DNA of 64,000 bases from Rapidithrix thailandica (GCF_039710355.1 NZ_JBDKWZ010000001.1:682001-746000); one strand, 5' to 3'. Shown: positions 36,193 to 45,709, counted from the stretch's first letter. Notes: generated from the sequence alone by a model not told the origin. Numbers and translations: made by a program.

Positions 36193-36204
36193 TATGCATG
36201 CATA
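36193..36204. promoter_or_regulatory. palindromic operator 2 of the acyl-CoA dehydrogenase gene
   Basis: A second TATGCATGCATA (TTATGCATGCATAA including flanks), covering the -33 region of the same promoter. The centre-to-centre distance of 42 bp is four helical turns, which puts both sites on the same face. Confidence 0.7.
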
Positions 36205-36379
36205 ATAAATTACCGAGAAATTCCAGAAAAAATTTCCGGGCGCTTTATTTAAGTAAACAGTCTTTAAGAGGAGGAAGGTCAAAATCAACGCAGGAGATAG
36301 CTAAGAAGTTATGTGTAGGAAAAGGAATCAGCATTTTTGAATCCTTTCCAAAGAACATGAAAGCTTTCTTGCTTCTTTG

Positions 36380-36387
36380 TATCTTTG
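36380..36387 (+). promoter_or_regulatory. -7 element upstream of tsaE
   Basis: TATCTTTG matches TAnnTTTG, about 120 bases ahead of the preferred tsaE start. The -33 box is unclear. The 36104-36504 spacer otherwise holds the operator pair described above. Confidence 0.4.
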
Positions 36388-36504
36388 AACTGTATCCCTC
36401 TGATTTTTGCCACTTTCCAGGCCTTCGCCCGAGAGATCTGGATATGGCTTGGTAGATCTGGGGCAGAGTACGATGATCTTATGGAGGAAATTCGTAAATT
36501 TACT

Positions 36505-36954
36505 ATGAAAATGTCGAGTGTAGCACAATTGGAATTGCGAAGTGAGTCACTTGCTGATTTGCAGCAGGTTGCACAAGAAATTATTACTTTTGGAAAGGCC
36601 TATCCGGTATGGTTATTTGAAGGAGCAATGGGTGCAGGGAAAACAACCCTGATCAAAGCAATCTGTCAAATGAAAGGAGTAGAAGATACCGTGAGCAGTC
36701 CTACTTTTTCTTTGGTTAATGAGTACTTGACCAGGGACCAGGAACTTTTGTACCATTTTGATTTTTACCGGATTGATGAAGAGGAGGAAGCATTGGATAT
36801 CGGGATTGATGAATATTTTTATTCCGGAAATTATTGTTTTGTAGAGTGGCCTTCCAAAATTGAAGGCTTATGGCCGGCTAAACACTTACAAATTGAAGTA
36901 ATCCCGGACAGTAATTCTAATCGTTTGATTAAAGTTTCACAGTATGGGGAATAA
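36505..36954 (+). CDS. tsaE: tRNA threonylcarbamoyladenosine biosynthesis ATPase TsaE
   Basis: With the ATG at 36505 (MKMSSVAQLELRSESL) the protein has 149 residues, the normal TsaE length; in-frame ATGs at 36481 and 36511 are alternatives and the longer frame is not family-like. The Walker A motif FEGAMGAGKTTLIKA is near residues 38-52, and SSPTFSLVNEY and YHFDFYRIDEEEEA follow. TsaE drives turnover of the TsaB-TsaD complex that makes t6A37 in tRNAs. Its stop overlaps the start of ald by 11 bases. Confidence 0.92.
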   Translation: MKMSSVAQLELRSESLADLQQVAQEIITFGKAYPVWLFEGAMGAGKTTLIKAICQMKGVEDTVSSPTFSLVNEYLTRDQELLYHFDFYRIDEEEEALDIGIDEYFYSGNYCFVEWPSKIEGLWPAKHLQIEVIPDSNSNRLIKVSQYGE

Positions 36955-38191
36955 AAAAAAGGGAAGCTTTAGCGAAGTCGCTGAAGAATTTTACCAGTAT
37001 CATCCACAGGAAACCTTAGAGAAGGAACAAGGGAAGCATAAAAACCCAATCAGTATTGGTATTCCCAACGAGCTGGAGCGCTACGAAAAGCGCTTGGTGC
37101 TGAGGCCCGAAGCCGTAGCGATTCTGGTGAACAATGGCTATGATGTGCGGGTGGAGAGTGGTGCCGGCAACTCTGCCAAATATACTGACCGGGAATTTAG
37201 CGAAGCCGGGGCTAAAATAGTTTACTCGGCAAAAGAAGCCTTCGAGGTAGATATTGTCCTTAAAATTTCCCCTCCTACCCTGAAAGAAATCAATTATATG
37301 AAAAAGGGCAAAACGGTATTTTCCGCTTTGCAGTTGAATACGCTTCCTTTAGAATATATTGAAGCGTTGCTCGATAAAGACATTACTGCTTTGGCCTTTG
37401 AGCTTATTGAAGACAAAGTAGGTGGTTTGCCCGTAGTGAGGGCAATGAGTGAAATAGCAGGCAGTACCGTGATGTTGATTGCGGCCGAGCAACTCAGCAG
37501 TTTGAACGAGGGAAAGGGCATTATCATGGGAGGAATTACCGGGGTACCTCCTACCAAAGTAGTGGTGCTGGGAGCCGGCACCGTGGCCGAATTTGCCGTG
37601 CGAACCGCCATTGGGTTAGGGGCTGAAGTGATGGTGTTTGATAATCATATTTACAAACTAAGGCGCTTAAAAGAAAGCCTGGGCTTACATCAGTTATATA
37701 CCTCTACCATTGATATGCTGACTTTGGAAGAAGCTTTGGCCGATTGCGATGTGGCCATTGGAGCCATCCGGGCAGAAGAAGGGGTAACACCTTGTGTGGT
37801 GACCGAGGAAATGGTCGCTAAAATGAAACCTGATTCCGTAATCATAGACGTTAGCATTGACCAAGGCGGGTGTTTCGATACCTCGGAATGCACTACACAT
37901 GTACAACCTACTTACCGGAAACATGGCGTGATTCACTACTGTGTGCCCAATATGGCGTCCAGAGTCTCCCGGACGGCCACCTCGGCCATCAGCAATATTT
38001 TTACCCCGATTCTTTCCCAAATCATTGAATTGGGAGGAATTGATAAAATGATTTTCCAAAACTCCTGGTTTGCCCACGGAATTTATACCTACCGCAGAGG
38101 AGTCACCAATAAATTACTGGCAAATAAGTTTAAGTTGCCTTTTAAAGATCTGGAGTTGATCATTGCGGCCAGCACCAGTATCGGCCGCTGA
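36944..38191 (+). CDS. ald: alanine dehydrogenase
   Basis: A 415-residue NAD-dependent enzyme; the usual length is about 370, the excess being an N-terminal extension of ~37 residues before SIGIPNELERYEKRL. Substrate-binding residues lie in KRLVLRPEAV; the NAD fold has VVVLGAGTVAEFAVRTA near residue 207. It interconverts alanine with pyruvate and ammonia. It overlaps tsaE by 11 bases, so translation is coupled. A bidirectional terminator follows. Some related proteins are annotated as alanine dehydrogenase/PNT family, so substrate assignment is probable but not certain. Confidence 0.88.
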   Translation: MGNKKKGSFSEVAEEFYQYHPQETLEKEQGKHKNPISIGIPNELERYEKRLVLRPEAVAILVNNGYDVRVESGAGNSAKYTDREFSEAGAKIVYSAKEAFEVDIVLKISPPTLKEINYMKKGKTVFSALQLNTLPLEYIEALLDKDITALAFELIEDKVGGLPVVRAMSEIAGSTVMLIAAEQLSSLNEGKGIIMGGITGVPPTKVVVLGAGTVAEFAVRTAIGLGAEVMVFDNHIYKLRRLKESLGLHQLYTSTIDMLTLEEALADCDVAIGAIRAEEGVTPCVVTEEMVAKMKPDSVIIDVSIDQGGCFDTSECTTHVQPTYRKHGVIHYCVPNMASRVSRTATSAISNIFTPILSQIIELGGIDKMIFQNSWFAHGIYTYRRGVTNKLLANKFKLPFKDLELIIAASTSIGR

Positions 38192-38257
38192 TGAAATGAA
38201 TACAAAGGAGCAAGTAGCTCGCTTGGTTTATCAAGAGGAAAGAAGTTGATTGAAAAT

Positions 38258-38293
38258 ATAAAAAACCCATGAATCTGTTCATGGGTTTTTTAT
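38258..38293. terminator. bidirectional terminator between ald and engB
   Basis: A stem AAAAACCCATGAA with TTCATGGGTTTTT and a 4-base loop lies between converging genes, with A and T runs at both ends. Confidence 0.9.
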
Positions 38294-38294
38294 A

Positions 38295-38906
38295 TTATCC
38301 TTTAAATGTTGCACTGAACTCTTGTACTTTGTCCCATAAGTCTTCCAATCCGTCTTTTTTCAGGGAAGAGGTAACGACATAAGGCGGCATTTCTTCCCAG
38401 GTCTTCAAGACAGTTTTCCTATAGGAAGAAAGTGATTGTTGTATTTTATTGGGAGTGAGTTTATCGGCTTTGGTAAACACCACCATAAAAGGCAGACCGT
38501 TGACTCCCATCCATTCCATAAATTCCAAATCGATTTTTTGAGGTTCGTGCCGGATGTCCACCAAAACAAAGGTACAGACAAGGCTTTCCCGGTTTTCGAT
38601 GTAATCGAGAATGCGCTGTTGAAACTTTTCCCGTTGAGTTTTGCTGACTTGTGCCCATCCATATCCCGGCAAATCGACCAAATACCATTGATCATTGATG
38701 ATAAAATGATTGATTAACTGGGTTTTTCCCGGCTTGCCGGAAATTTTGGCAAGCTTGGTTCTTTGGGTCAATGCATTGATCAAAGAAGACTTTCCTACAT
38801 TGGACCGTCCAATAAACGCAAACTCCGGAAGGGTAGGCTTTGGACATTTCTTGTAATCCTGATTACTGATTACAAATTCTGCTGATGTTACCTGGTATTT
38901 TGCCAT
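38295..38906 (-). CDS. engB: ribosome biogenesis GTPase YihA/YsxC (EngB)
   Basis: The ATG at 38906 (MAKYQVTSAEFV) gives 203 residues, the usual size. A -7 element only 9-16 bases upstream supports it over the longer frame. G motifs: FIGRSNVGKSSLINAL (G1, residues 32-47), DLPGYGWA (G3), TKADKL (G4). It is needed for maturation of the 50S subunit. The short distance from promoter to start suggests a very short or absent leader. Confidence 0.94.
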   Translation of the reverse strand: MAKYQVTSAEFVISNQDYKKCPKPTLPEFAFIGRSNVGKSSLINALTQRTKLAKISGKPGKTQLINHFIINDQWYLVDLPGYGWAQVSKTQREKFQQRILDYIENRESLVCTFVLVDIRHEPQKIDLEFMEWMGVNGLPFMVVFTKADKLTPNKIQQSLSSYRKTVLKTWEEMPPYVVTSSLKKDGLEDLWDKVQEFSATFKG

Positions 38907-39264
38907 AGTGAGGGCAAAGGTAGTAAATCTTCCAGTATTGTGCTTGCCACCGTGAGGCAAGAAGAAGAGATGTTTGGACTTCACAACGTAAAGCCGTTTG
39001 ATACATCATCTTGTTAATATATGTAAATGAGCTTCTCCCTAAAGTACTTTCTTGCCGTAAACTCTTGATAAACGATTAAAAACAACGCTTTGCAATTAAA
39101 CCATAAACTGTATCACTTAAACCGATTGTCAAATCCTTTTAGAAAGGCTAAGCCAAGATAAGTAGATAATTTATTTCCAGTGAATAAATTATAAGGTGAT
39201 TCTATGAGATACAATAAGCCGGACTCTTTGAGCCCGGCTTATTGTTTTGTACAGCGATTGATAC
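38907..39264. other. intergenic region between engB and the M3 peptidase gene
   Basis: It contains a minus-strand TACCTTTG (38915-38922), the likely -7 element of engB, and the terminator of the downstream-reading M3 peptidase gene near 39213. The rest is AT-rich and I see nothing else in it. Confidence 0.5.
39213..39244 (-). terminator. terminator of the M3 peptidase gene
   Basis: AATAAGCCGG and CCGGCTTATT form a 10-bp stem with an 11-base loop, 21 bases past the stop codon of the minus-strand gene. Confidence 0.85.
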
Positions 39265-41301
39265 TTAGGCTTTTACCAATCCACTGCGTTTTAATAAGGC
39301 TTGAATAGACGGCTCTTTCCCTCTGAATTTTTTATAAAGTTCCATAGGGTGTTCCCGGCCTCCTGCTGACAATACATACTTTTTAAATTTGTCGGCCACT
39401 TCGCGGTTAAAGATCCCTTTCTCCGTAAAGTATTCAAAAGCATCGGCATCGAGTACTTCAGCCCATTTATAACTATAATACCCTGAAGAGTAGCCACCAT
39501 GGAAAATATGGGAGAAGGCACAACTCACATTGCTGCCTTCCACCTTTGGAAACAGCTCGGTTTCTTTAAGAGTCTCCAACTCAAAGTCAATGACATTTTC
39601 AATATTTTCCGGGTTTTGTGTATGATATGCCATATCCAGCATGCCAAAACTTAACTGACGGAGGGTTTGGTAACCTTCCAAAAAGGTGGCGCTTTCTTTG
39701 ATTCTCTCCACCAAGGTCTCCGGTATTTTCTCTCCTGTTTGATAATGCCGGGCAAATAAGTCCAGGCATTCTTTTTCGTACACCCAATTTTCCAATACTT
39801 GAGAAGGAAGTTCTACAAAGTCCCAGTATACATTTGTTCCACTTAAACTTTCGTATGTACCGTCTGCCAATAAGCCGTGTAAGGCGTGGCCAAATTCATG
39901 GAAAAGCGTCAAAACTTCGTTGAAAGTCAATAGCGAGGGTTTGGTGGCGGTCGGTTTGGTAAAGTTACAAACGATGGAGATATGCGGTCGTTTGTCCTCA
40001 GCGTTTACTTTTTTCTGACCTTTGTATAGAGTCATCCAGGCTCCGTTTCGCTTGCCTTTCCGGGGAAAGAAATCGGCATAAAAGACACCTATATACTTCC
40101 CATTGTCGTCACTTACTTCATAAGCCGTTACATCTTTATGGTAAACAGGAATATCTTCCCGGGTTTTAAATTTCAATCCGTACAGTTTGGAGGCTACTTG
40201 AAACACCCCTTCGATCACATTTTCAAGTTGGAAGTAAGGTTTTAAAATTTCATCATCAATTTGGTATTTTTCCTTTTTAAGTTTTTCTGAATAGTATGCA
40301 AAATCCCACCGTTGCAATTCATTCAAGCCATCAAGCTGTTGAGCATAGGCGCTGACTTCTTCCAGGTCTTTTTGAGCCGCAGGTTTGGCATATTCCAACA
40401 ATTGAGATAAAAACTCCCCGACTTTTTCAGGCGATTGGGCCATTCGCTCTTCCAACACAAAGTGGGCGTGTGTCGCATAGCCTAACAATTGGCTTCGTTG
40501 ATGCCGCAATTGAACGATTTTTTTGACGATGGCCTGGTTGTCGTTTTGATCCCCTTTGGCCGCCCGCGAGCCGAATACTTTAAACAGTTCTTTCCGGAGG
40601 CTTCTATTTTTAAGGTAAGTCATAAAGGGAATATAGCTGGGAGCATCCAGGGTAAACACCCAACTATTTTCTTTTTTACGTTCCTGAGCCGCTATTTTAG
40701 CCGCTTCAACAATGCCTTCGGGCAAGCCTTCCAAGTCTTTTTCATCGGTGATTTCCAAGAAGTATTCATTGGTCTCTTTCAATACATGCTCACCGAATTC
40801 CAAGGAAAGTTTGGATTTTTCTTTATCAATTTCCCGCAGTTGCGCTTTGTCTTCGACAGAGAGGTTGGCACCGTTGCGGGTAAAGCTTTTATAGGTTTTT
40901 TCAAGTAAAGTAAAACTTTCCGTATCCAGTTGGAATTGTTCCCGTTGTTGCCATACGGTTTTGATGCGATGAAAGAGCACTTCATTGAGCAAAATATCAT
41001 TGCTGTATTCGGAGAGCATAGGTGAAATCTCTTTGGCAATTTCTTGCATCTCTTCATTGGTTTCGGCCGAATTCAAATTGAAGAATACATTTGAAACGAG
41101 GTTTACCTGCTCATCGCTGCGTTCCAATGCTACGATGGTATTTTCAAAACTGGGCGTTTCAGGATTGTTGACAATCTCATCCACCGTTTTTTTTGCATTG
41201 GCGATGGCCGATGTAATAGCCGGTAAATAATCTTTGTTTGAAAGTCGGTCAAATGGGATTGTTCCCAATGGAGTTTTAAATTCTTCCAGTAAGGTATTCA
41301 T
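39265..41301 (-). CDS. M3 family oligopeptidase (Dcp/oligopeptidase A type)
   Basis: With the ATG at 41301 (MNTLLEEFKTPLGTIPF) the protein has 678 residues, the family norm; the longer frame adds 31 unlikely codons. The zinc-binding LFHEFGHALHGLL is near residue 470, with the third ligand Glu about 25 residues on. No signal peptide is present, so it probably works in the cytoplasm, degrading short peptides, including cleaved signal peptides. Family members in Bacteroidota are variously annotated Dcp or PrlC; the choice is open. Confidence 0.93.
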   Translation of the reverse strand: MNTLLEEFKTPLGTIPFDRLSNKDYLPAITSAIANAKKTVDEIVNNPETPSFENTIVALERSDEQVNLVSNVFFNLNSAETNEEMQEIAKEISPMLSEYSNDILLNEVLFHRIKTVWQQREQFQLDTESFTLLEKTYKSFTRNGANLSVEDKAQLREIDKEKSKLSLEFGEHVLKETNEYFLEITDEKDLEGLPEGIVEAAKIAAQERKKENSWVFTLDAPSYIPFMTYLKNRSLRKELFKVFGSRAAKGDQNDNQAIVKKIVQLRHQRSQLLGYATHAHFVLEERMAQSPEKVGEFLSQLLEYAKPAAQKDLEEVSAYAQQLDGLNELQRWDFAYYSEKLKKEKYQIDDEILKPYFQLENVIEGVFQVASKLYGLKFKTREDIPVYHKDVTAYEVSDDNGKYIGVFYADFFPRKGKRNGAWMTLYKGQKKVNAEDKRPHISIVCNFTKPTATKPSLLTFNEVLTLFHEFGHALHGLLADGTYESLSGTNVYWDFVELPSQVLENWVYEKECLDLFARHYQTGEKIPETLVERIKESATFLEGYQTLRQLSFGMLDMAYHTQNPENIENVIDFELETLKETELFPKVEGSNVSCAFSHIFHGGYSSGYYSYKWAEVLDADAFEYFTEKGIFNREVADKFKKYVLSAGGREHPMELYKKFRGKEPSIQALLKRSGLVKA

Positions 41302-41635
41302 TTGTTTTTGTTTTTCATTCGTTAAAAAAATCACCCGGATAGTAAGCCATGGGTATCTGAATATGTGACTTCTTTTATAAGCGAAAAGTTTCACTCATGT
41401 ACATTACTTATATAAGCGAAAATAGAAGTTTCAAGGGCTTATGCCAATTAGAAGAAGAGGAAAGTGAAATTAATTCCATTGTGGAAATATGAAGTGGGGA
41501 AACCGTGATACATCTTGTTTGAAAAGGCAGAAATATGTACGATTAGAAGCAAACAGAGGCTGTATGAATTCCAAACGAAACAATGCAAGGGTGTCATTTT
41601 ACTCCACCCTTCTTTCCTTAAAGCCTTCTACCTTA
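41302..41635. other. intergenic region between the M3 peptidase and aspartyl protease genes
   Basis: Contains a weak inverted repeat (AAGGGTG at 41588 with CACCCTT at 41605) that could end the minus-strand protease transcript. No consensus promoter, RNA or repeat was recognised in the remaining 334 bases. Confidence 0.4.
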
Positions 41636-42901
41636 TCAAATCGGGTCCCGAAGTGTAAATTTAGCTTGCCGTTTTATTGTATCCCGTTGGATCGTCAATT
41701 GGATCTTTCTACCTTCTTTACTCTGAAACAGTTCGATAATTTCATTCAGGGAATATTTACTGGCCGTTATGCCGTTGATACTGATAATTTGATCCCCTGA
41801 CAGTAAACCGGCTTCCAAAGCCGGGGAATTATCCCGGACCTTGGAAATGACATAGGCTGGCAAGCCCGGAATCGGAGTCGTCACTTCAATACCACTCATA
41901 TTGTATTTAAAGGGTTTTTTGAAATCAGCATTGGGGCGTAGGTACATTTGCCGGGCCGGATAGTCAAAAATTACCGTAAAACGTTTGAGCAATTCCGCAC
42001 CCAGGCTTCCGTTTCGCTGATTTTCTGTCATGCTGGCTTTCATGGAGCTTTCGTCAGGATATGCCACAATGGGTTGGTTAAAAGTATATGCTCCCAATTG
42101 AAAGCCCTGTAATCTGCCAATGTTGCCAAATATATCCCCGTTGAGTCCCAACCCAATATAGGTACGGAAGGATTTTTCCGGGACATTAATATTACTGTCG
42201 GATTCGTGGAATAAAGACAGTGCATGACTGGCCCCCGAATCGACCAGTAATTTGACCGGCACTTCTTTATCATTGGAAGTGCGTAGGGAGGCACGAATAA
42301 AAGGCTTTTTGTTTTCAATCAAGATAGGGATGGAGGCATATCTTCTTTTTTTACGATACCGTTGTGGGTTATGTAATACCAACTCTCTTTTGCGGTAATT
42401 GATCTCAACGACAAAGCTTTTGAACAGATCATAGCCGATCAAGCCGTGTACCTGTACGCCTAAGGTTTTGGCTAAATGAAAAATATTGTCTTTGGGAATC
42501 AGGATGTCTTGGTTCCGGCCAATGATTTGGTTCATTCTGATGGTGTTCCCCACGGAATGATACGCCTCTACGGCATCTCCTTCGCCATGTCCGTACAGTT
42601 TGATGGTTCGCAGGTAATTCAAGGCAATTCCGTCCGTACCCGTCAGGTCGGTCAAGAGGGTATAGCTCACTCCTGTGTCCATAATAAATTTTAAGGTTTC
42701 GGAATTGTTGATTTTCAGAGGGATAATAATCAGATTGTGGATTAATTCAAATGGGATGTGGATGCGTTTTTTATTAAGGTTTTCAAAGTGAAGTGTTTTA
42801 AAATAGCGTTGCGTTTGAGCAAAAGTAATTGAGGTGAGCACCAACTGTAATGTAAATACAAATAGTAAAATTTTGAATAAAATGTTGTATGTCTTTTTCA
42901 T
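41636..42901 (-). CDS. secreted retropepsin-like aspartyl protease with PDZ domain
   Basis: A 421-residue protein with a signal peptide (residues 1-28). Two retropepsin-type motifs occur in one chain: MDTGVSYTLL with Asp75 and VDSGASHALS with Asp221, so the active site can form from two lobes. A PDZ domain covers about 335-415 (SPALEAGLLSGDQIISINGI). This architecture is common in Bacteroidota as periplasmic 'aspartyl protease family' proteins. The first motif has Val where Ala or Ser is usual. Substrates are unknown. Confidence 0.82.
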   Translation of the reverse strand: MKKTYNILFKILLFVFTLQLVLTSITFAQTQRYFKTLHFENLNKKRIHIPFELIHNLIIIPLKINNSETLKFIMDTGVSYTLLTDLTGTDGIALNYLRTIKLYGHGEGDAVEAYHSVGNTIRMNQIIGRNQDILIPKDNIFHLAKTLGVQVHGLIGYDLFKSFVVEINYRKRELVLHNPQRYRKKRRYASIPILIENKKPFIRASLRTSNDKEVPVKLLVDSGASHALSLFHESDSNINVPEKSFRTYIGLGLNGDIFGNIGRLQGFQLGAYTFNQPIVAYPDESSMKASMTENQRNGSLGAELLKRFTVIFDYPARQMYLRPNADFKKPFKYNMSGIEVTTPIPGLPAYVISKVRDNSPALEAGLLSGDQIISINGITASKYSLNEIIELFQSKEGRKIQLTIQRDTIKRQAKFTLRDPI

Positions 42902-43270
42902 AATTTACCGGGCCTATGAGCTATATATGCTAATGGATAAGAGGAATAAAGGTGTGGCCTGATTAAATTTAAAAAAAAAATCAAAATACTATCACTTTGC
43001 CTACTTATTTGTAAGCCATTTTATCCCTATTTCAAAAAGGATTGAATTTGGTTCTGCTGTATAGGTGTAAATAAAAATAGCTTAAAAATGTTCCTGAAAA
43101 CCAAGACTAATCAAGAAGGAAAAAAGTTCTCACTTTTACTGGTTTACCTGTTTTGGGGTAGTAGATTGGGGTGTTTATAAACAAGGCTTTTTGAGAAAGG
43201 CTAGTAAAAGCCACGGGCAAGGTCTATTTTTGCCTGAATAATATTTAAAGTCTTTGATCTTATATTCAGC
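42902..43270. other. intergenic region between the aspartyl protease and thioesterase genes
   Basis: A divergent, AT-rich spacer. A plus-strand TATTTTTG at 43225-43232, 39 bases before the thioesterase ATG, is a likely -7 element. Otherwise nothing recognisable. Confidence 0.45.
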
Positions 43271-43660
43271 ATGGACCTACAAGAGAGAATCAAACTATCA
43301 GAAACCAAAGTGTTTAAGGCGGTATTTCCGAACACGACCAATCATTACGATACGCTTTTTGGGGGCACAGCCCTGCAAGTGATGGACGAAGTTGCCTTTA
43401 TTTGTGCTACCCGTTTTTGCCGCAAAAAGGTGGTTACCGTGAGTTCCGACCGGGTAGATTTCAAACACCCCATTCATAGTGGAACCATTGCGGAATTTTC
43501 GGCCCATGTAGAAGAAGTCGGGAATTCCAGTGTAAAAGTACGGGTAGAAGTATTTGTGGAAGAAATGTATGAAGTAAAGCGTGAGAAAGCGATCAGTGGT
43601 GTCTTTACTATGGTGGCGGTGGATGATCAAAAGAAACCGGTGAAGATATTGGATGAATAA
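43271..43660 (+). CDS. acyl-CoA thioesterase (hotdog fold, YciA/BFIT type)
   Basis: A 129-residue single hotdog domain. The catalytic region NHYDTLFGGTALQVMDEVAF (residues 22-41) has the Asn/His and acidic residues of the YciA-like family, and RVDFKHPIHSGTI gives the CoA-binding part. It hydrolyses acyl-CoA to free acid and CoA in the cytoplasm. It is monocistronic, with a strong shared terminator. Confidence 0.9.
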   Translation: MDLQERIKLSETKVFKAVFPNTTNHYDTLFGGTALQVMDEVAFICATRFCRKKVVTVSSDRVDFKHPIHSGTIAEFSAHVEEVGNSSVKVRVEVFVEEMYEVKREKAISGVFTMVAVDDQKKPVKILDE

Positions 43661-43702
43661 AAAAAGAAGGGTATTACTTTCCTGTAATACCCTTCTTTTT
43701 TA
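43661..43702. terminator. bidirectional terminator between the thioesterase and ndh genes
   Basis: A stem of about 17 bp (AAAAAGAAGGGTATTAC and its complement), loop of six, with A run before and T run after. It lies between converging genes. Confidence 0.95.
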
Positions 43703-43723
43703 GAATGGATAAATGCCGTATGT

Positions 43724-45049
43724 CTACAACATTACCAATTTCTCTTCCTCTTCATGCTCCTTCTTTTTTTTACTCCGGTTGAAAGGGCGGATGATCAAGC
43801 GGATTCCCCGATCGTAATTAAAATAATTCCACAGCCAGTTGATCATGGTGATGGTCTTATTCCGGAAACCTACCAAAAACAAAATATGCACAAACATCCA
43901 AACAAACCAGGCTAGGGCCCCTTGTGAGCGCCATTTGGAAATTTCTACCACCGCTTTGTTCCGGCCGATCGTAGCCATGCTTCCTTTGTCGCGGTAAGAA
44001 AACGGTTTGAGTTTCTTGTTATGTAAGATGTGCATCAGGTTCTTTGCCAATAGCCGGCCTTGTTGGATCGCCACTTGTGCTACCATCGGATGGCCTTTGG
44101 GGTTCTTCTCTGAGGTCATAGAGGCAATATCGCCTACGGCAAAGACATTTTTATAACCTTTGATTTGATTGTATTCATTTACTTCCAGGCGGTTGCCCCG
44201 GTTGATCACTTCTTTCTTCAGTCCGTCTACTACATTACCCATCACCCCGGCCGACCAAATCATATTTTGGGTGAAAATAGCCCGGTTATGATTGGTTTTT
44301 ACTTCAAAGCCATTGTAATCTTTGACCTGTGTGTCCAGCCATACATTCACTCCCAAGTCTTTTAAAAACTTCAGGGATTTATCGGAAGATGCTTGTGCCA
44401 AGCCTGGCAACAAGCGAGGGCCGGCTTCCATCAGGTGGATTTGCATCCTGCGCATATCCAGTTCCGGATAGTCGGATGGCAAGACTTGCCGTTTTAACTC
44501 TCCCAAGGCTCCGGCCAATTCCACTCCGGTAGGGCCGCCACCCACAATGACAAAATTCATCAAGCTTTCCCGGATTTTGACATCCGGTGTGAGCAGTGCT
44601 TTTTCAAAATTTTGTAACAACAGGCTGCGCAAGTTGAGTGCTTGTACAACAGTTTTTAAAGGCATGGCATTTTCCTGCACATTCTCCAGGCCAAAAAAGT
44701 TTGTACGTGAACCGGTGGCCAGTACGAGATAATCGTACTTGATTGCTCCGATATTGGTGTGAATTAACTGATTATCTTCTTCTACCCGCTCTACTTCTGC
44801 CAGCCGGAAATGAAAGTTTTGATATTCTTTAAAAATTTTCCGCAAAGGGTAAGCAATCGAGTCAGGTTCCAAGCCTGCGGTGGCTACTTGGTAGAGTAAG
44901 GGTTGGAAAGTGTGGTAATTGTTCCGGTCGAGTAAGACCACTTGTACATCTTTATTACGTAAGCCCTTGATGAGTTCGATTCCTGCAAAGCCTCCTCCTA
45001 CGATGACTACACGTGGGATGTTAAGTTCCGGGACATCAATGGTTTTCAT
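43724..45049 (-). CDS. ndh: type II NADH dehydrogenase (NDH-2)
   Basis: A 441-residue flavoprotein with two dinucleotide-binding folds: VIVGGGFAGIELI near residue 15 for FAD and VIVGGGPTGVELAGAL near 165 for NADH. YQVATAGLEPDSIA and the FAVGDIAS segment fit NDH-2. The C-terminal part carries a hydrophobic stretch (AWFVWMFVHILFLVGF) and a basic tail that anchor it to the inner membrane. It oxidises NADH and reduces quinone without pumping protons. A -7-like TACCTTTG lies upstream at 45073-45080 on the minus strand. Confidence 0.93.
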   Translation of the reverse strand: MKTIDVPELNIPRVVIVGGGFAGIELIKGLRNKDVQVVLLDRNNYHTFQPLLYQVATAGLEPDSIAYPLRKIFKEYQNFHFRLAEVERVEEDNQLIHTNIGAIKYDYLVLATGSRTNFFGLENVQENAMPLKTVVQALNLRSLLLQNFEKALLTPDVKIRESLMNFVIVGGGPTGVELAGALGELKRQVLPSDYPELDMRRMQIHLMEAGPRLLPGLAQASSDKSLKFLKDLGVNVWLDTQVKDYNGFEVKTNHNRAIFTQNMIWSAGVMGNVVDGLKKEVINRGNRLEVNEYNQIKGYKNVFAVGDIASMTSEKNPKGHPMVAQVAIQQGRLLAKNLMHILHNKKLKPFSYRDKGSMATIGRNKAVVEISKWRSQGALAWFVWMFVHILFLVGFRNKTITMINWLWNYFNYDRGIRLIIRPFNRSKKKKEHEEEEKLVML

Positions 45050-45399
45050 AGGAATACGGTTGATTAAGTGAGCAAAGGTAGTTGGCTTTTTAACATTTCA
45101 TATTTACTCTTATGCTTTTGTAAGATAAAAAGGTTTATAATACATAGAGAGTTCCTATAAATCTTGTGGCAAAGGTAAGTACTTCTTACCGATTGTGCCG
45201 GGTTTTATTCAACTAAAATCAGAGGAAATTTCTGCGAAAATTCGCTTTCAGGCTTTGAAAATGAATTGGTTGGGATGATTTATTTGTAAATCGTATAAAA
45301 AGAGGAGTGTTGAAGTGGAGGTACCCTGGTTTGCGAATAGGGCTAATTTTTGATTTTGTAAAATACTTGGGTAAAATCTCCGGAAAAGGGATTAATAAA

Positions 45400-45434
45400 A
45401 AAAGGCTGTCTTACATTGAGACAGCCTCTTGTTT
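45400..45434 (-). terminator. terminator of the RRM protein gene
   Basis: AGGCTGTCT and AGACAGCCT form a 9-bp stem with a 7-base loop; in the minus direction it runs into seven T. Confidence 0.85.
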
Positions 45435-45436
45435 TC

Positions 45437-45709
45437 TTAGTATCTTCTGTTATATTCTCTACGCTCTTCTCTTGGACGCGCTTTTTTTACTACGATGTTG
45501 CTTCCATCATATTCGGTATCGTTTAATTCGTCAATGGCGTTTGAGCCATCCTCGTCACTTTCCATCTCTACGAAACCAAATCTTTTAGAAAAACCAGTTT
45601 CTCTGTCTCTGATTACTTTTGCAGAAAGTACTTCTCCATATTGGCTAAAAAGATCTTGTAAGTCTTCACTAGATGTTTCAGCACTTAGCTTTGCTACGAA
45701 AATGTTCAT
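45437..45709 (-). CDS. RNA-recognition-motif (RRM) protein
   Basis: Starting at the ATG 45709 (MNIFVAKLSAETSSEDL) the 90 residues form one RRM: RNP2 is IFVAKL at residues 3-8 and RNP1 is KRFGFVEM near residues 43-50. A short Arg-rich tail (ARPREERREYNRRY) follows. Such stand-alone RRM proteins occur in cyanobacteria and Bacteroidota, often induced by cold, and bind single-stranded RNA. The leader is about 130 nt from a -7-like TACCTTTG at 45843-45850. Confidence 0.92.
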   Translation of the reverse strand: MNIFVAKLSAETSSEDLQDLFSQYGEVLSAKVIRDRETGFSKRFGFVEMESDEDGSNAIDELNDTEYDGSNIVVKKARPREERREYNRRY

